Source: an uncultured Candidatus Woesearchaeota archaeon
GTDB taxonomy: Archaea; Nanobdellota; Nanobdellia; Woesearchaeales; 21-14-0-10-32-9
Reading direction: 5' to 3'
Assembly (NCBI GenBank): GCA_903891505.1
Contig: CAITEO010000027.1
Location: 1-14,944 of the forward strand
DNA length: 14,944 nt
The notes under the pieces: model-generated
Database searches by the model: none
What the model was told of the DNA's origin: nothing
Seen by the model: the letters and a program-made list of their open reading frames with translations, nothing else
Translations under genes and position numbers: made by a program
In this document: positions 6,282-13,127 of the stretch, in pieces
How the letters are laid out: every line of letters starts with the position of its first letter
Position numbering within the stretch: the first letter of the stretch is position 1

Positions 6282-7268
6282 ATGGAATATTTACTACCTT
6301 TTGAAAAAAGGAATAAAACAAAGAAAATTCTCATAAAGCACGAGGAGAAAACAGATGGCGCTCTTGGAAAAAAACCTGAAGAGCGAACAACCGCTGAACT
6401 TTTGAAAAAAGGAATTATAATTTTAAATAAGCCATCGGGGCCGACTAGTCATCAAGCAACAGATTATCTAAAGAGAGTTATGCATGTAGACAAAGCAGGC
6501 CACTCTGGAACACTCGATCCTGGAGTTACAGGTGTTTTGCCTGTTGCAATTCAAGACGCTACAAGAATTACGAATTCGCTTCTAACTGCAGGCAAAGAAT
6601 ATATTTGTTTGATGCATATTCATGCAGATAGGACAAGAGAAGAGATTGAAAAAGTAATGTTCCAAGATTTTATGGGAACAATCAATCAGCTTCCTCCAAA
6701 AAAATCTGCTGTAAAACGTCAAATAAGAAAAAGAACAATATATTACATAGAAATTCTTGAAATTAAAGGGCGTGAAGTGCTATTTCGTGTCGGCTGCCAG
6801 GCGGGAACATACATAAGAAAACTTGTTCACGATATGGGGCTAAAGCTCAAATGCGGCGCACACATGGCTGAACTTATCAGAACAAAAGCAGGACCTTTTA
6901 CAGAGAATGAAATGCACACACTGCAAGATATTGCTGATGCGTATCATTATTACAAACAAGGAGATGATTCAAAACTTCGAGAATTACTTTTACCAATAGA
7001 ACGTGCTGTTGGACATATGCAGAAAATATGGGTGTTCGACGATGTTGTAGCACCTATTTGTCATGGGGCATTCTTGAAAGTTCCAGGAATATCGAAACTT
7101 GAATCAGACATACAAAAAGGCGAACTTATTGCAGTAATGACTCTGAAAGGAGAGCTTGTACTTGTCGGAGAAGCATTGTTGTCGTCGAATGAAATGCTGA
7201 AATTGCAGAAAGGAATTGCGGTTAAAACAACACAAGTATTCATGTCGCCAGAAGTTTACAAGAAATAA
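6282..7268 (+). CDS. cbf5: Archaeal Cbf5, H/ACA RNP pseudouridine synthase
   Basis: A 328-residue catalytic subunit of H/ACA guide ribonucleoproteins (with Nop10, Gar1 and L7Ae). It converts uridine to pseudouridine in rRNA, and in archaea also U55 in tRNA. TruB-type motifs are NKPSGPTSH (49-57), the catalytic Asp79 in SGTLDPGVTGVLP, KEYICL (105-110) and GTYIRKL (175-181). A PUA domain follows (about 245-325). Length fits archaeal Cbf5, and the PUA domain plus the N-terminal extension separates it from bacterial TruB. The start at 6282 directly follows the TGA of a four-codon frame that begins ATG at 6267; the leader is otherwise short. Its partners are not encoded in this window. Confidence 0.95.
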   Translation: MEYLLPFEKRNKTKKILIKHEEKTDGALGKKPEERTTAELLKKGIIILNKPSGPTSHQATDYLKRVMHVDKAGHSGTLDPGVTGVLPVAIQDATRITNSLLTAGKEYICLMHIHADRTREEIEKVMFQDFMGTINQLPPKKSAVKRQIRKRTIYYIEILEIKGREVLFRVGCQAGTYIRKLVHDMGLKLKCGAHMAELIRTKAGPFTENEMHTLQDIADAYHYYKQGDDSKLRELLLPIERAVGHMQKIWVFDDVVAPICHGAFLKVPGISKLESDIQKGELIAVMTLKGELVLVGEALLSSNEMLKLQKGIAVKTTQVFMSPEVYKK

Positions 7269-7323
7269 AATAATTAGTACGATTAGTTAAACTATAAAAT
7301 AAATAAGAAATTAAAAAAAGCAT

Positions 7324-7914
7324 TTATTTTTTCTTGACTTTTTTCTCTCTTGTTGTTGTCTGTTCTTTCTCGTCAGAAAATCTCTTGTTTATTTTCAGAG
7401 CAAGATAGATTATTACAACAGCAATTACGAGTCCGAATAGGAACTTCATTATGTCGTTTGTATCATTCCATCCACGAACAAATGCAATAATCACAAGAAC
7501 TATTCCTGCGCTCGCAATTCCTGCACTAAGACTCATAATGTTTAAAAGTAAGAACGCAACAATTATTGCTATCATACCAAGTATGCTTGCAATTATAAAA
7601 AATATTTTGCTGTATGATTTGTTAGCTGCTGTATATGTATCACTACATGCAGTCATTTTATCATTGTATGCTTTTTGTTCAGTGGCGTTATATTCGGTAT
7701 TGCCAAGTGTTATGATGCAGGCATCTACTGTCATATTTCTCGGGCAATCGTAAAATGTTTGAGTTGGCGCAGCGGGAGCGGTCAAGTATTGTGTATCATT
7801 ACAGTACTTTTCGTATGTTGGCGCAGGATAAAATGCTTGTATTCCAAGAAGTACAACGATGAATATTATTACTGCGATGCCTATTCCAAAAACTGCGTTC
7901 ATAACTTTAGCCAT
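7324..7914 (-). CDS. Four-helix membrane protein with Cys-bearing external loop
   Basis: A 196-residue integral membrane protein of unrecognised family. Predicted helices are at about 7-27, 104-126, 131-147 and 157-175. A 75-residue loop between helices 1 and 2 carries four Cys (38, 57, 66, 90) and several NxS/T sequons, so it is probably outside and disulphide-bonded. The C-terminus is strongly basic (KKVKKK) and probably cytoplasmic. The start is ATG 7914: a strong GGAGG ribosome-binding site lies at 7923-7927, nine bases upstream. A further in-frame start at 7935 would place that site inside the coding region. Unlike most neighbours it has a real leader. Its promoter TATA (AAAATAAATG on the minus strand, about 7957-7967) falls inside the left arm of the neighbouring inverted repeat. 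Function unknown. Confidence 0.75.
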   Translation of the reverse strand: MAKVMNAVFGIGIAVIIFIVVLLGIQAFYPAPTYEKYCNDTQYLTAPAAPTQTFYDCPRNMTVDACIITLGNTEYNATEQKAYNDKMTACSDTYTAANKSYSKIFFIIASILGMIAIIVAFLLLNIMSLSAGIASAGIVLVIIAFVRGWNDTNDIMKFLFGLVIAVVIIYLALKINKRFSDEKEQTTTREKKVKKK

Positions 7915-7922
7915 AAAAATAT

Positions 7923-7927
7923 CCTCC
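7923..7927 (-). promoter_or_regulatory. GGAGG ribosome-binding site fixing start at 7914
   Basis: CCTCC on the plus strand reads GGAGG on the minus strand, with eight bases between it and the ATG at 7912-7914. It is the strongest Shine-Dalgarno match in the window. Confidence 0.75.
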
Positions 7928-7952
7928 AAATACATTAGTTTCTATTCTTAAC

Positions 7953-8120
7953 CAAGCATTTATTTTTAGTGTGCACGAAAATCTATAAGATTTTCGGTAT
8001 CCTGAAAATCTTGCGGATTTTCATGACCTGGCTCGCCACTCAATAAAAACATATTGTTGTGCTAGACTCGTTTTTACATATTTGAATACATAAATTGGCG
8101 AGCGCACTAATAAATGCCTG
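7953..8120. repeat. Interrupted inverted repeat with hairpin-pair unit B
   Basis: The outer arms are CAAGCATTTATT (7953-7964) and AATAAATGCCTG (8109-8120), then AGTGTGC (7968-7974) against GCGCACT (8102-8108), then GCTCGCCA (8031-8038) against TGGCGAGC (8096-8103). The left arm is split by about 56 bases holding two perfect hairpins. One has stem CGAAAATCT/AGATTTTCG and loop ATA (7976-7996). The other has stem TGAAAATC/GATTTTCA and loop TTGCG (8003-8023). The element ends eight bases beyond the stop of the DUF357 gene and overlaps the promoter of the membrane-protein gene. No clear target-site duplication is visible. It could be an inserted element or a branched RNA made from the minus strand. 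Confidence 0.6.
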
Positions 8121-8127
8121 AAATAAT

Positions 8128-8508
8128 TTAATCATCATCTACTGTAAATAATCTACTGTCATTGACCTTGAATAATTTTATTCGAGCCCCAGCATCGAGC
8201 CAGCCATGAGCGTAATTTAGTGCTGCGAATGCAAGAACGTAATCTCCTTTCTTTTCAAAGTATTTTGCATCCTCGTAGTATCTTGACGCCATATCAAGAA
8301 AATCAAGCGCTTGCTCCTCTTTACCAATCATCTTGTGTGCAAGTGATGCCATTTTCAAGGCTTCACCGGTTATCGCGAAGTAACCATCAAGTTTTTCTTT
8401 TGTAACAACGTCGTTTCTCGACGGAGCAGAATTTATAATTTTAAGTGTTGATTTATCTATTTTTTTTTTGACAGGTTTTTTTTTGATTGTTTTGTTATTT
8501 TTTTCCAT
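8128..8508 (-). CDS. DUF357 family protein
   Basis: A 126-residue cytosolic protein. Residues 1-20 are very Lys-rich and may bind nucleic acid. Residues about 35-123 match the archaeal DUF357 family: a helical repeat-like segment with LDMASRYYEDAKYFEKKGDY (71-90), then NYAHGWLDAG (98-107) and the C-terminal RLFTV (119-123). The family is widespread in archaea and has no established function; the helical hairpin pattern resembles TPR or HEPN-like bundles, which is only a structural guess. A minus-strand box ATAAATAAAG (8531-8540) lies about 27 bases upstream of the ATG, so the mRNA is likely leaderless. It is divergent from tRNA-Arg. Confidence 0.85.
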   Translation of the reverse strand: MEKNNKTIKKKPVKKKIDKSTLKIINSAPSRNDVVTKEKLDGYFAITGEALKMASLAHKMIGKEEQALDFLDMASRYYEDAKYFEKKGDYVLAFAALNYAHGWLDAGARIKLFKVNDSRLFTVDDD

Positions 8509-8530
8509 TGTAGTCTAATTATCTTTGTTT

Positions 8531-8569
8531 CTTTATTTATTTTCCTATTTTTTCAACAACTTTTTTATA
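8531..8569. promoter_or_regulatory. Divergent promoters: DUF357 gene and tRNA-Arg
   Basis: On the minus strand ATAAATAAAG (8531-8540) sits about 27 bases before the DUF357 ATG. On the plus strand TTTTTTATA (8561-8569) sits about 30 bases before the first base of tRNA-Arg, a typical archaeal tRNA promoter distance. Confidence 0.5.
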
Positions 8570-8594
8570 CTCGATAAGGTTTTCATTCTTCGTT

Positions 8595-8666
8595 GCCTCT
8601 GTAGTATAGTGGATAGTACACGAGCTTGCGGAGCTTGGAACCGGGGTTCGAGTCCTCGCAGGGGCG
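8595..8666 (+). tRNA. tRNA-Arg (anticodon GCG)
   Basis: A complete cloverleaf. The acceptor stem is GCCTCTG/CAGGGGC with one G-U pair, the D stem GTAT/GTAC, and the anticodon stem CGAGC/GCTTG with loop TTGCGGA, giving anticodon GCG (reads CGC and CGU). The variable loop is GAAC, the T stem CGGGG/CCTCG with loop TTCGAGT, and the discriminator base is G. There is no intron and no encoded CCA, so the 3' end must be added by CCA-adding enzyme. It stands alone with its own upstream TATA box. Confidence 0.95.
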
Positions 8667-8716
8667 TAGTATTAGTATCAGAAAAATATTAAAGCCGTAA
8701 AATAAATGTGCTGATT

Positions 8717-8845
8717 ATGGTTGAGAAAAATAAGAGTCGGAGTAAAAAACCTAAGATAAAACTTTCAAGGAAAGTATGGGTGCGAATAATTATACTTGCA
8801 ATAATTGCGATTCTTGCAGTGGTTATTCCTTTGTTTTTGAAATAA
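8717..8845 (+). CDS. 42-residue single-helix membrane microprotein
   Basis: A small frame between tRNA-Arg and cysS. It starts MVEKNKSRSKKPK, a strongly basic cytosolic segment, followed by RKVWVR and one hydrophobic helix (about 24-41, rich in Ile, Leu, Ala and Val), then a final Lys and TAA. The basic-then-hydrophobic layout and clean codon use suggest a real gene despite its length. A TATA-like AAATATTAAA (8684-8693) lies about 28 bases before the ATG, again fitting a leaderless mRNA. Similar basic one-helix microproteins exist in many archaea (SecE/Sec61-gamma-like size, or subunits of membrane complexes), but no family motif is visible, so none is assigned. Confidence 0.6.
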   Translation: MVEKNKSRSKKPKIKLSRKVWVRIIILAIIAILAVVIPLFLK

Positions 8846-8901
8846 AGAAATAACAATTGATCAAAGAGAAGTAATTAGTCTGATAAATATTGGCAAGTGT
8901 T

Positions 8902-10344
8902 CTATATCTTTCTAACTTCACTTTTATCTTTATCATCAAGAACCTTGTAACCTTTTGCTAAAATTGCATCACGTAGCTCGTCTGATTTTTTCCAGTCTTT
9001 GTTTTTTCGTGCAAGATCCCTTTCTTTTTTTAGTATGATTATTTCAGTAGGAATTGTTTCTTCACGCATAGATTTTATATCTAAACCTAGCACTTCGTCG
9101 AACTTCTCAAGTAATTCGCGCTTTGTTATTGGATCAAGTTCATCGTCATTTACAACTTCCCAGAGGGTTGCGAGTGCCTGAGGAGTATTTAGATCATCAT
9201 TAATTTGCTCTCTGAACTGGTCGATATAAAATTCGTATTCACTTTCTTCGTCGAGCTCTTCCTCTATTTTCTCAAGTTCAGATTCTTCTATATGATCTAT
9301 TTCTTCACTTACCTCTTCGCGTCTAAGCTCGAGGATTTTGTTTCGAAGTTTCTCCATTGCATTCTTCGCAGAATCAAGTGCATCGAACGAGAAACTTATT
9401 TTTTTCCTATAATGTGTTCCAAGAAGGAAATATCTGAAATCTATTGGCGAATATCCTTTGTCAATTAGTGATTGAAGCATTAAAAATTCTCCTGTTGATT
9501 TTGACATCTTATTTTCTCCCATCACAAGAAATTCTGAATGAAGCCAATAATTTACAGAATCGTGATTAAATGCGCCCTCGCATTGAGCTATTTCATTTGT
9601 GTGGTGAATGTGCGCTAAATCTGCGCCACCTGTGTGGATATCAAATTTATTTCCTAAATATTTAGCAGACATTGCAGAACATTCTATGTGCCAGCCTGGA
9701 AATCCTTCTCCCCAAGGAGAATCCCAAATCATTGCATGATTGCCATGTTTGTGGCGTGTAAACCATAGAACAAAGTCAGATTGATTCTTCTTGTGTGGAT
9801 CTTTTTCTACTCTTGATCTTGATTCGTCTTCATTTTGTTTTATTCCTGTTAATTTTCCATAATCAGGGAGTTTTGATGTGTCAAAATACACATTTCCTTC
9901 TGAAATGTATGTGTAACCATTTTTCTCTATTTCTTTAATCATATTAATCATTTCTTTAATATGATCTGTGGCTTTTGAAATTGTGGTTGGAGTTATGATT
10001 TTAATTTTGTCTGAATCTGCTAAGAATGCTTTTGTGTAAAAATCTGCAACTTCCCAAACAGTTTTTCCTTCTCTTGCCGCGCCTTTTTCTAGCTTATCTT
10101 CACCCTCATCAGCGTCGCTTGTTAGATGACCAACGTCAGTTATGTTCATCACGTGATTAACTTTGTAGTCGTTGAATAGAAACATTCGTTTAAGTACATC
10201 TGCGAAAACAAACGATCTTAGATTACCTATGTGTGCAAAATGGTACACTGTTGGCCCGCAAGTGTAGATTCCAACAAGGCCGGGTTTGATTGGTATAAAC
10301 TTGCTTTTCTTGCGTCCAAGAGTATTTGTTAGGAATATGTCCAT
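8902..10344 (-). CDS. cysS: Cysteinyl-tRNA synthetase
   Basis: A 480-residue class I synthetase that charges tRNA-Cys with cysteine and ATP. The HIGH-type motif is HIGN (38-41), preceded by YTCGPTVY. KMSKS is at 279-283. Zinc ligands match the family: Cys29, Cys222, His247 and Glu251. GWHIECSAMS (217-226) and the HTGGADLAHIHHTNE block (237-251) form the active site. An acidic stretch at about 344-370 (many Glu, no aromatic core) sits between the catalytic core and the anticodon-binding helices. The C-terminus (WKKSDELRDAILAKGYKVLD) is canonical. ATG at 10342-10344; a minus-strand TATA (TATTATAAA, 10368-10376) lies about 27 bases upstream, so the mRNA is likely leaderless. It is divergent from topA. 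Confidence 0.97.
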   Translation of the reverse strand: MDIFLTNTLGRKKSKFIPIKPGLVGIYTCGPTVYHFAHIGNLRSFVFADVLKRMFLFNDYKVNHVMNITDVGHLTSDADEGEDKLEKGAAREGKTVWEVADFYTKAFLADSDKIKIITPTTISKATDHIKEMINMIKEIEKNGYTYISEGNVYFDTSKLPDYGKLTGIKQNEDESRSRVEKDPHKKNQSDFVLWFTRHKHGNHAMIWDSPWGEGFPGWHIECSAMSAKYLGNKFDIHTGGADLAHIHHTNEIAQCEGAFNHDSVNYWLHSEFLVMGENKMSKSTGEFLMLQSLIDKGYSPIDFRYFLLGTHYRKKISFSFDALDSAKNAMEKLRNKILELRREEVSEEIDHIEESELEKIEEELDEESEYEFYIDQFREQINDDLNTPQALATLWEVVNDDELDPITKRELLEKFDEVLGLDIKSMREETIPTEIIILKKERDLARKNKDWKKSDELRDAILAKGYKVLDDKDKSEVRKI

Positions 10345-10367
10345 GAAAGAGGTAGAGGAAGAACTGG

Positions 10368-10376
10368 TTTATAATA
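10368..10376 (-). promoter_or_regulatory. TATA box of cysS
   Basis: The minus strand reads TATTATAAA, centred about 27 bases before the cysS ATG. The first hairpin of the neighbouring cluster begins three bases further upstream, where the BRE should be. Confidence 0.5.
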
Positions 10377-10378
10377 TT

Positions 10379-10467
10379 TATGTTCTGAAAGAACATAGGC
10401 TTGAAAACTTGCAGAGTTTTCATTGTTTATGCTCCTTGAGAGCATAAATTTGATGCTGTAGGCATCA
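10379..10467. repeat. Cluster of four tandem hairpins (unit C)
   Basis: Four perfect hairpins in 89 bases, separated by two to four bases. The first is TATGTTCT/AGAACATA with loop GAA (10379-10397). The second is TGAAAACT/AGTTTTCA with loop TGCAG (10402-10422). The third is TTTATGCTC/GAGCATAAA with loop CTTGA (10426-10448). The fourth is TGATGC/GCATCA with loop TGTAG (10451-10467). The outer arms of the first and third are also near-complementary to each other, so the cluster is nested. It lies between divergent cysS and topA promoters and upstream of both, so it is in neither mRNA. Confidence 0.75.
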
Positions 10468-10507
10468 TTGTTTTTGTTCAAGTATTATGTGTATTTCTAA
10501 AAACATA

Positions 10508-10540
10508 TTTTGTCGTCAACAAAAAATCTAATATTTTTGT
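10508..10540. repeat. Overlapping, mutually exclusive hairpins
   Basis: TTTTGT (10508-10513) can pair with ACAAAA (10519-10524) around the loop CGTCA. The same ACAAAAA (10519-10525) can instead pair with TTTTTGT (10534-10540). Both lie upstream of the topA TATA box, so an attenuator is unlikely unless another start site exists. Low-complexity AT sequence makes chance pairing possible. Confidence 0.35.
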
Positions 10541-10564
10541 CTTTATAGCTTCTCCCATCAAAAG

Positions 10565-10573
10565 CTTTTTAAG
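10565..10573 (+). promoter_or_regulatory. TATA-like box of topA
   Basis: CTTTTTAAG is centred about 27 bases before ATG 10596. A second, out-of-frame ATG at 10592 is not used. The spacing predicts a leaderless transcript. Confidence 0.45.
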
Positions 10574-10595
10574 TAACTGAGGGTTTGTTGGATGG

Positions 10596-13067
10596 ATGCA
10601 TGAAGTAATTATAACTGAAAAGCCGAGTGCTGCGAAGAAAATAGCTGAAGCTTTATCGTCTAGCAAAGTAAAGGTCGAGGTCATAGATGGAGTTCAAATT
10701 CTTGATGTTCATCATGATGGCAAAGATATTAAAATAGTTAGCGCGGTAGGTCATCTATATAGTCTTGCTGAAAAAGAGAAATCTTTCAAATATCCTTCTT
10801 TTGATATTGAATGGAAGCCAATCTATGAAGTTGATAAGAAAGCAGGGTACACAAAAAAATATTTCACAGTCTTGAGAAAAGTATCAAAAGACGCTAATTC
10901 ATTTGTAATTGCATGCGACTATGATATTGAAGGTGAAGTCATAGGACTTAACATTATGCGTTATGTTTGCAAGCAAAAAGATGCGTTTAGAATGAAATTC
11001 TCAACGCTTATGAAAGATGATATAATCAAAGCATACAAGAACAAGAGCAAAACGATTGATTGGGGCCAAGCGAAAGCGGGTGAGACGCGCCATTATCTTG
11101 ATTGGATGTATGGTATAAATTTAAGCCGAGCATTAACGCTTGCAGTTAAGAACGCAGGATCATTCAAGATTCTTAGTAGCGGTCGCGTTCAAGGACCTGC
11201 GCTTAAAATCATAGTTGATCGTGAAAAAGAAATTCAAGCATTCAAACCAGTTGCGTACTGGCAAATATTGCTAGATGCTCTAAAAGATAAATTCACAATA
11301 GAAGCGATGCACGAGACAGACAAGTTCTGGAAAAAAGAAGATGCTGAAAAAATATTCAAATTAATAGGAAAAGAAAAATTGTGTACTGTTGCAAGTATTA
11401 CGAAGAAGAAATTTAATCAGCAAGCGCCAAATCCATTCGATCTTGGATCGCTTCAGGCAGAATCATATAGAGTTTTTGGTATATCTCCGAAAAAATCATT
11501 GCAATGTGCTCAGAGTTTGTATCTTGCAGGGCTAACTTCGTATCCGAGAACTTCATCCCAGAAATTACCGCCTGAGCTAGGATTTAGGAAGATTCTTCAG
11601 GATCTTGGAAAAGTAGCAGAGTATAAAATGCAAACAGCGAAGCTTCTTGCATTAAAAACTCTGACGCCAAACGATGGAAAGAAAACAGATCCTGCGCATC
11701 CTGCTATATATCCAACAGGCGCTCATGGAAAAATAACTGATGTTGATGAGAGAAAAGTATACGATCTTATTGTTAAGAGGTTCTTCGCGACATTTGGCGA
11801 AGAAGCTGAACGTGAAACTGTAACTATTGTTCTTGATGTTAAAGGAGAGAAATTCGATGCACGTGGAACAACGACAACAAAACGTGGTTGGCACGAATTA
11901 TATGATCCATATGTTAGAATAGCAGAGGATGAAATGCCTCCAGTCAAAGAAAAGGAAGTGCTTAAAGTGTCGGCGATTGAAATGCCTGAAAAAGCAACGC
12001 TTCCACCAAAAAGATATACTCCTGCATCAATTATTGTGGAGCTTGAAAAACGAGGGCTTGGAACAAAAGCAACACGAGCAGATATCATTGAATCATTGTA
12101 TCAAAGAGGATACATCAACGAAAAATCAATTGAAGCAACTGAACTCGGAATTAAAATAGAAACAATCATAGACAAATATTGTCCTGAAATGAACGATGAA
12201 GAATTTACGCGTGGCGTTGAAGAAGAAATGGAACAAATCCGCGAGGATCAATCTCATCAAGAGAGAGTTATTGATCGAGCAAAAAAAGAATTACTATTGC
12301 TCTTAGACAAGATAAAGAAGAACGAATTAAAGATTGGTAAAGATTTAATTGCTGCGAATAATGAGACGAGAGATGCACTAAGTGCGCTTGGACCTTGTCC
12401 TGTTTGCAAAGAAGGAATAATCCAAATAAGACGAGGAAAGTTCGGAATGTTTGCAGCGTGCAACAGATACCCTGATTGCAAAACAACATACAATCTTCCT
12501 AAATTTGCACTTGTAAAACCTGCTGGAAAAATATCTCCAAAAGGCTTCCCGATGATACTTGTAATAAGGGCAGGCAAAAGACCACAAGAACTTAGTTTGA
12601 ATCCTGAGGAGAATTCGCAGCTTAACGAAACACAATCAAAAGAGTATGATGATATAAAGTCAGGAGATGTGACTAGAAAATGTCCTAAATGCAGTTCTGA
12701 TCTTCGAGTGATGAGTAGCATTTATGGTGAATTCATCGGATGCTCTAATTATCCAAAGTGCAAATACACAGAGAGTCCAAATCCACAATTCAAGAAGAAG
12801 GAAACTGGTGGAGAAGAGGATTCAATCGGCTCTGAGAGTGGAGAGGGTAACGACGATGTTGATCCTGCGCTCGTAACAGAGACTGGACCTAAACGAGCAG
12901 TTGCAAAGAAAGATGATGTTAAGACTGCGCATGCAAAAGTCGCTGTTGCGGCAAAAGCAAAGAAGACGACAAGCGCTGCGAAAACAAAAACAAAAGTTGT
13001 TGCAAAGAGTTCTTTGAAGAGCACAAAAAAGAAGTTTGGCGATGTAGTTGACGTAGAAGATTTGTGA
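10596..13067 (+). CDS. topA: DNA topoisomerase I, archaeal type IA
   Basis: An 823-residue enzyme that relaxes negatively supercoiled DNA by single-strand passage through a 5'-phosphotyrosine link. The TOPRIM domain carries Glu8 (TEKPSAAKK) and the DxDxE motif in CDYDIEGEVIG (D108, D110, E112). The catalytic Tyr316 is in LTSYPRTSS. PKRYTPASIIVELEKRGLG (471-489) and KATRADI (491-497) are typical of the core. Two C4 zinc fingers follow: C601, C604, C622, C628 and C696, C699, C716, C722. The last 90 residues are low complexity: an acidic patch (736-760), then a Lys/Ala tail (765-812) and the acidic end DVVDVEDL. The tail resembles histone H1-like tails and probably adds non-specific DNA binding. 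It lacks a helicase domain, so it is not reverse gyrase. Confidence 0.96.
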   Translation: MHEVIITEKPSAAKKIAEALSSSKVKVEVIDGVQILDVHHDGKDIKIVSAVGHLYSLAEKEKSFKYPSFDIEWKPIYEVDKKAGYTKKYFTVLRKVSKDANSFVIACDYDIEGEVIGLNIMRYVCKQKDAFRMKFSTLMKDDIIKAYKNKSKTIDWGQAKAGETRHYLDWMYGINLSRALTLAVKNAGSFKILSSGRVQGPALKIIVDREKEIQAFKPVAYWQILLDALKDKFTIEAMHETDKFWKKEDAEKIFKLIGKEKLCTVASITKKKFNQQAPNPFDLGSLQAESYRVFGISPKKSLQCAQSLYLAGLTSYPRTSSQKLPPELGFRKILQDLGKVAEYKMQTAKLLALKTLTPNDGKKTDPAHPAIYPTGAHGKITDVDERKVYDLIVKRFFATFGEEAERETVTIVLDVKGEKFDARGTTTTKRGWHELYDPYVRIAEDEMPPVKEKEVLKVSAIEMPEKATLPPKRYTPASIIVELEKRGLGTKATRADIIESLYQRGYINEKSIEATELGIKIETIIDKYCPEMNDEEFTRGVEEEMEQIREDQSHQERVIDRAKKELLLLLDKIKKNELKIGKDLIAANNETRDALSALGPCPVCKEGIIQIRRGKFGMFAACNRYPDCKTTYNLPKFALVKPAGKISPKGFPMILVIRAGKRPQELSLNPEENSQLNETQSKEYDDIKSGDVTRKCPKCSSDLRVMSSIYGEFIGCSNYPKCKYTESPNPQFKKKETGGEEDSIGSESGEGNDDVDPALVTETGPKRAVAKKDDVKTAHAKVAVAAKAKKTTSAAKTKTKVVAKSSLKSTKKKFGDVVDVEDL

Positions 13068-13098
13068 AGATGTTTTTGTTGTGAGATAAATCAACAAA

Positions 13099-13106
13099 TT
13101 TATAAA
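13099..13106 (+). promoter_or_regulatory. TATA box of the nucleoside phosphorylase gene
   Basis: TTTATAAA is centred about 25 bases before ATG 13128 and lies 31 bases after the topA stop, so this gene is transcribed separately from topA and probably leaderless. Confidence 0.65.
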
Positions 13107-13127
13107 TTTAGTAGTAAAAATAAACTG

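Noticed and set aside
6282..7268. Bacterial TruB.
   Set aside because: The PUA domain, N-terminal extension and archaeal neighbours fit Cbf5 better.
10379..10467. The hairpin cluster as a CRISPR array.
   Set aside because: Stems differ in sequence and there is no constant repeat with regular spacers.
10379..10467. The hairpin cluster as a terminator of cysS or topA.
   Set aside because: Both genes start here and run outward, so the cluster is upstream of both.
10596..13067. Reverse gyrase.
   Set aside because: There is no helicase domain or ATP-binding motif; the protein begins directly with TOPRIM.
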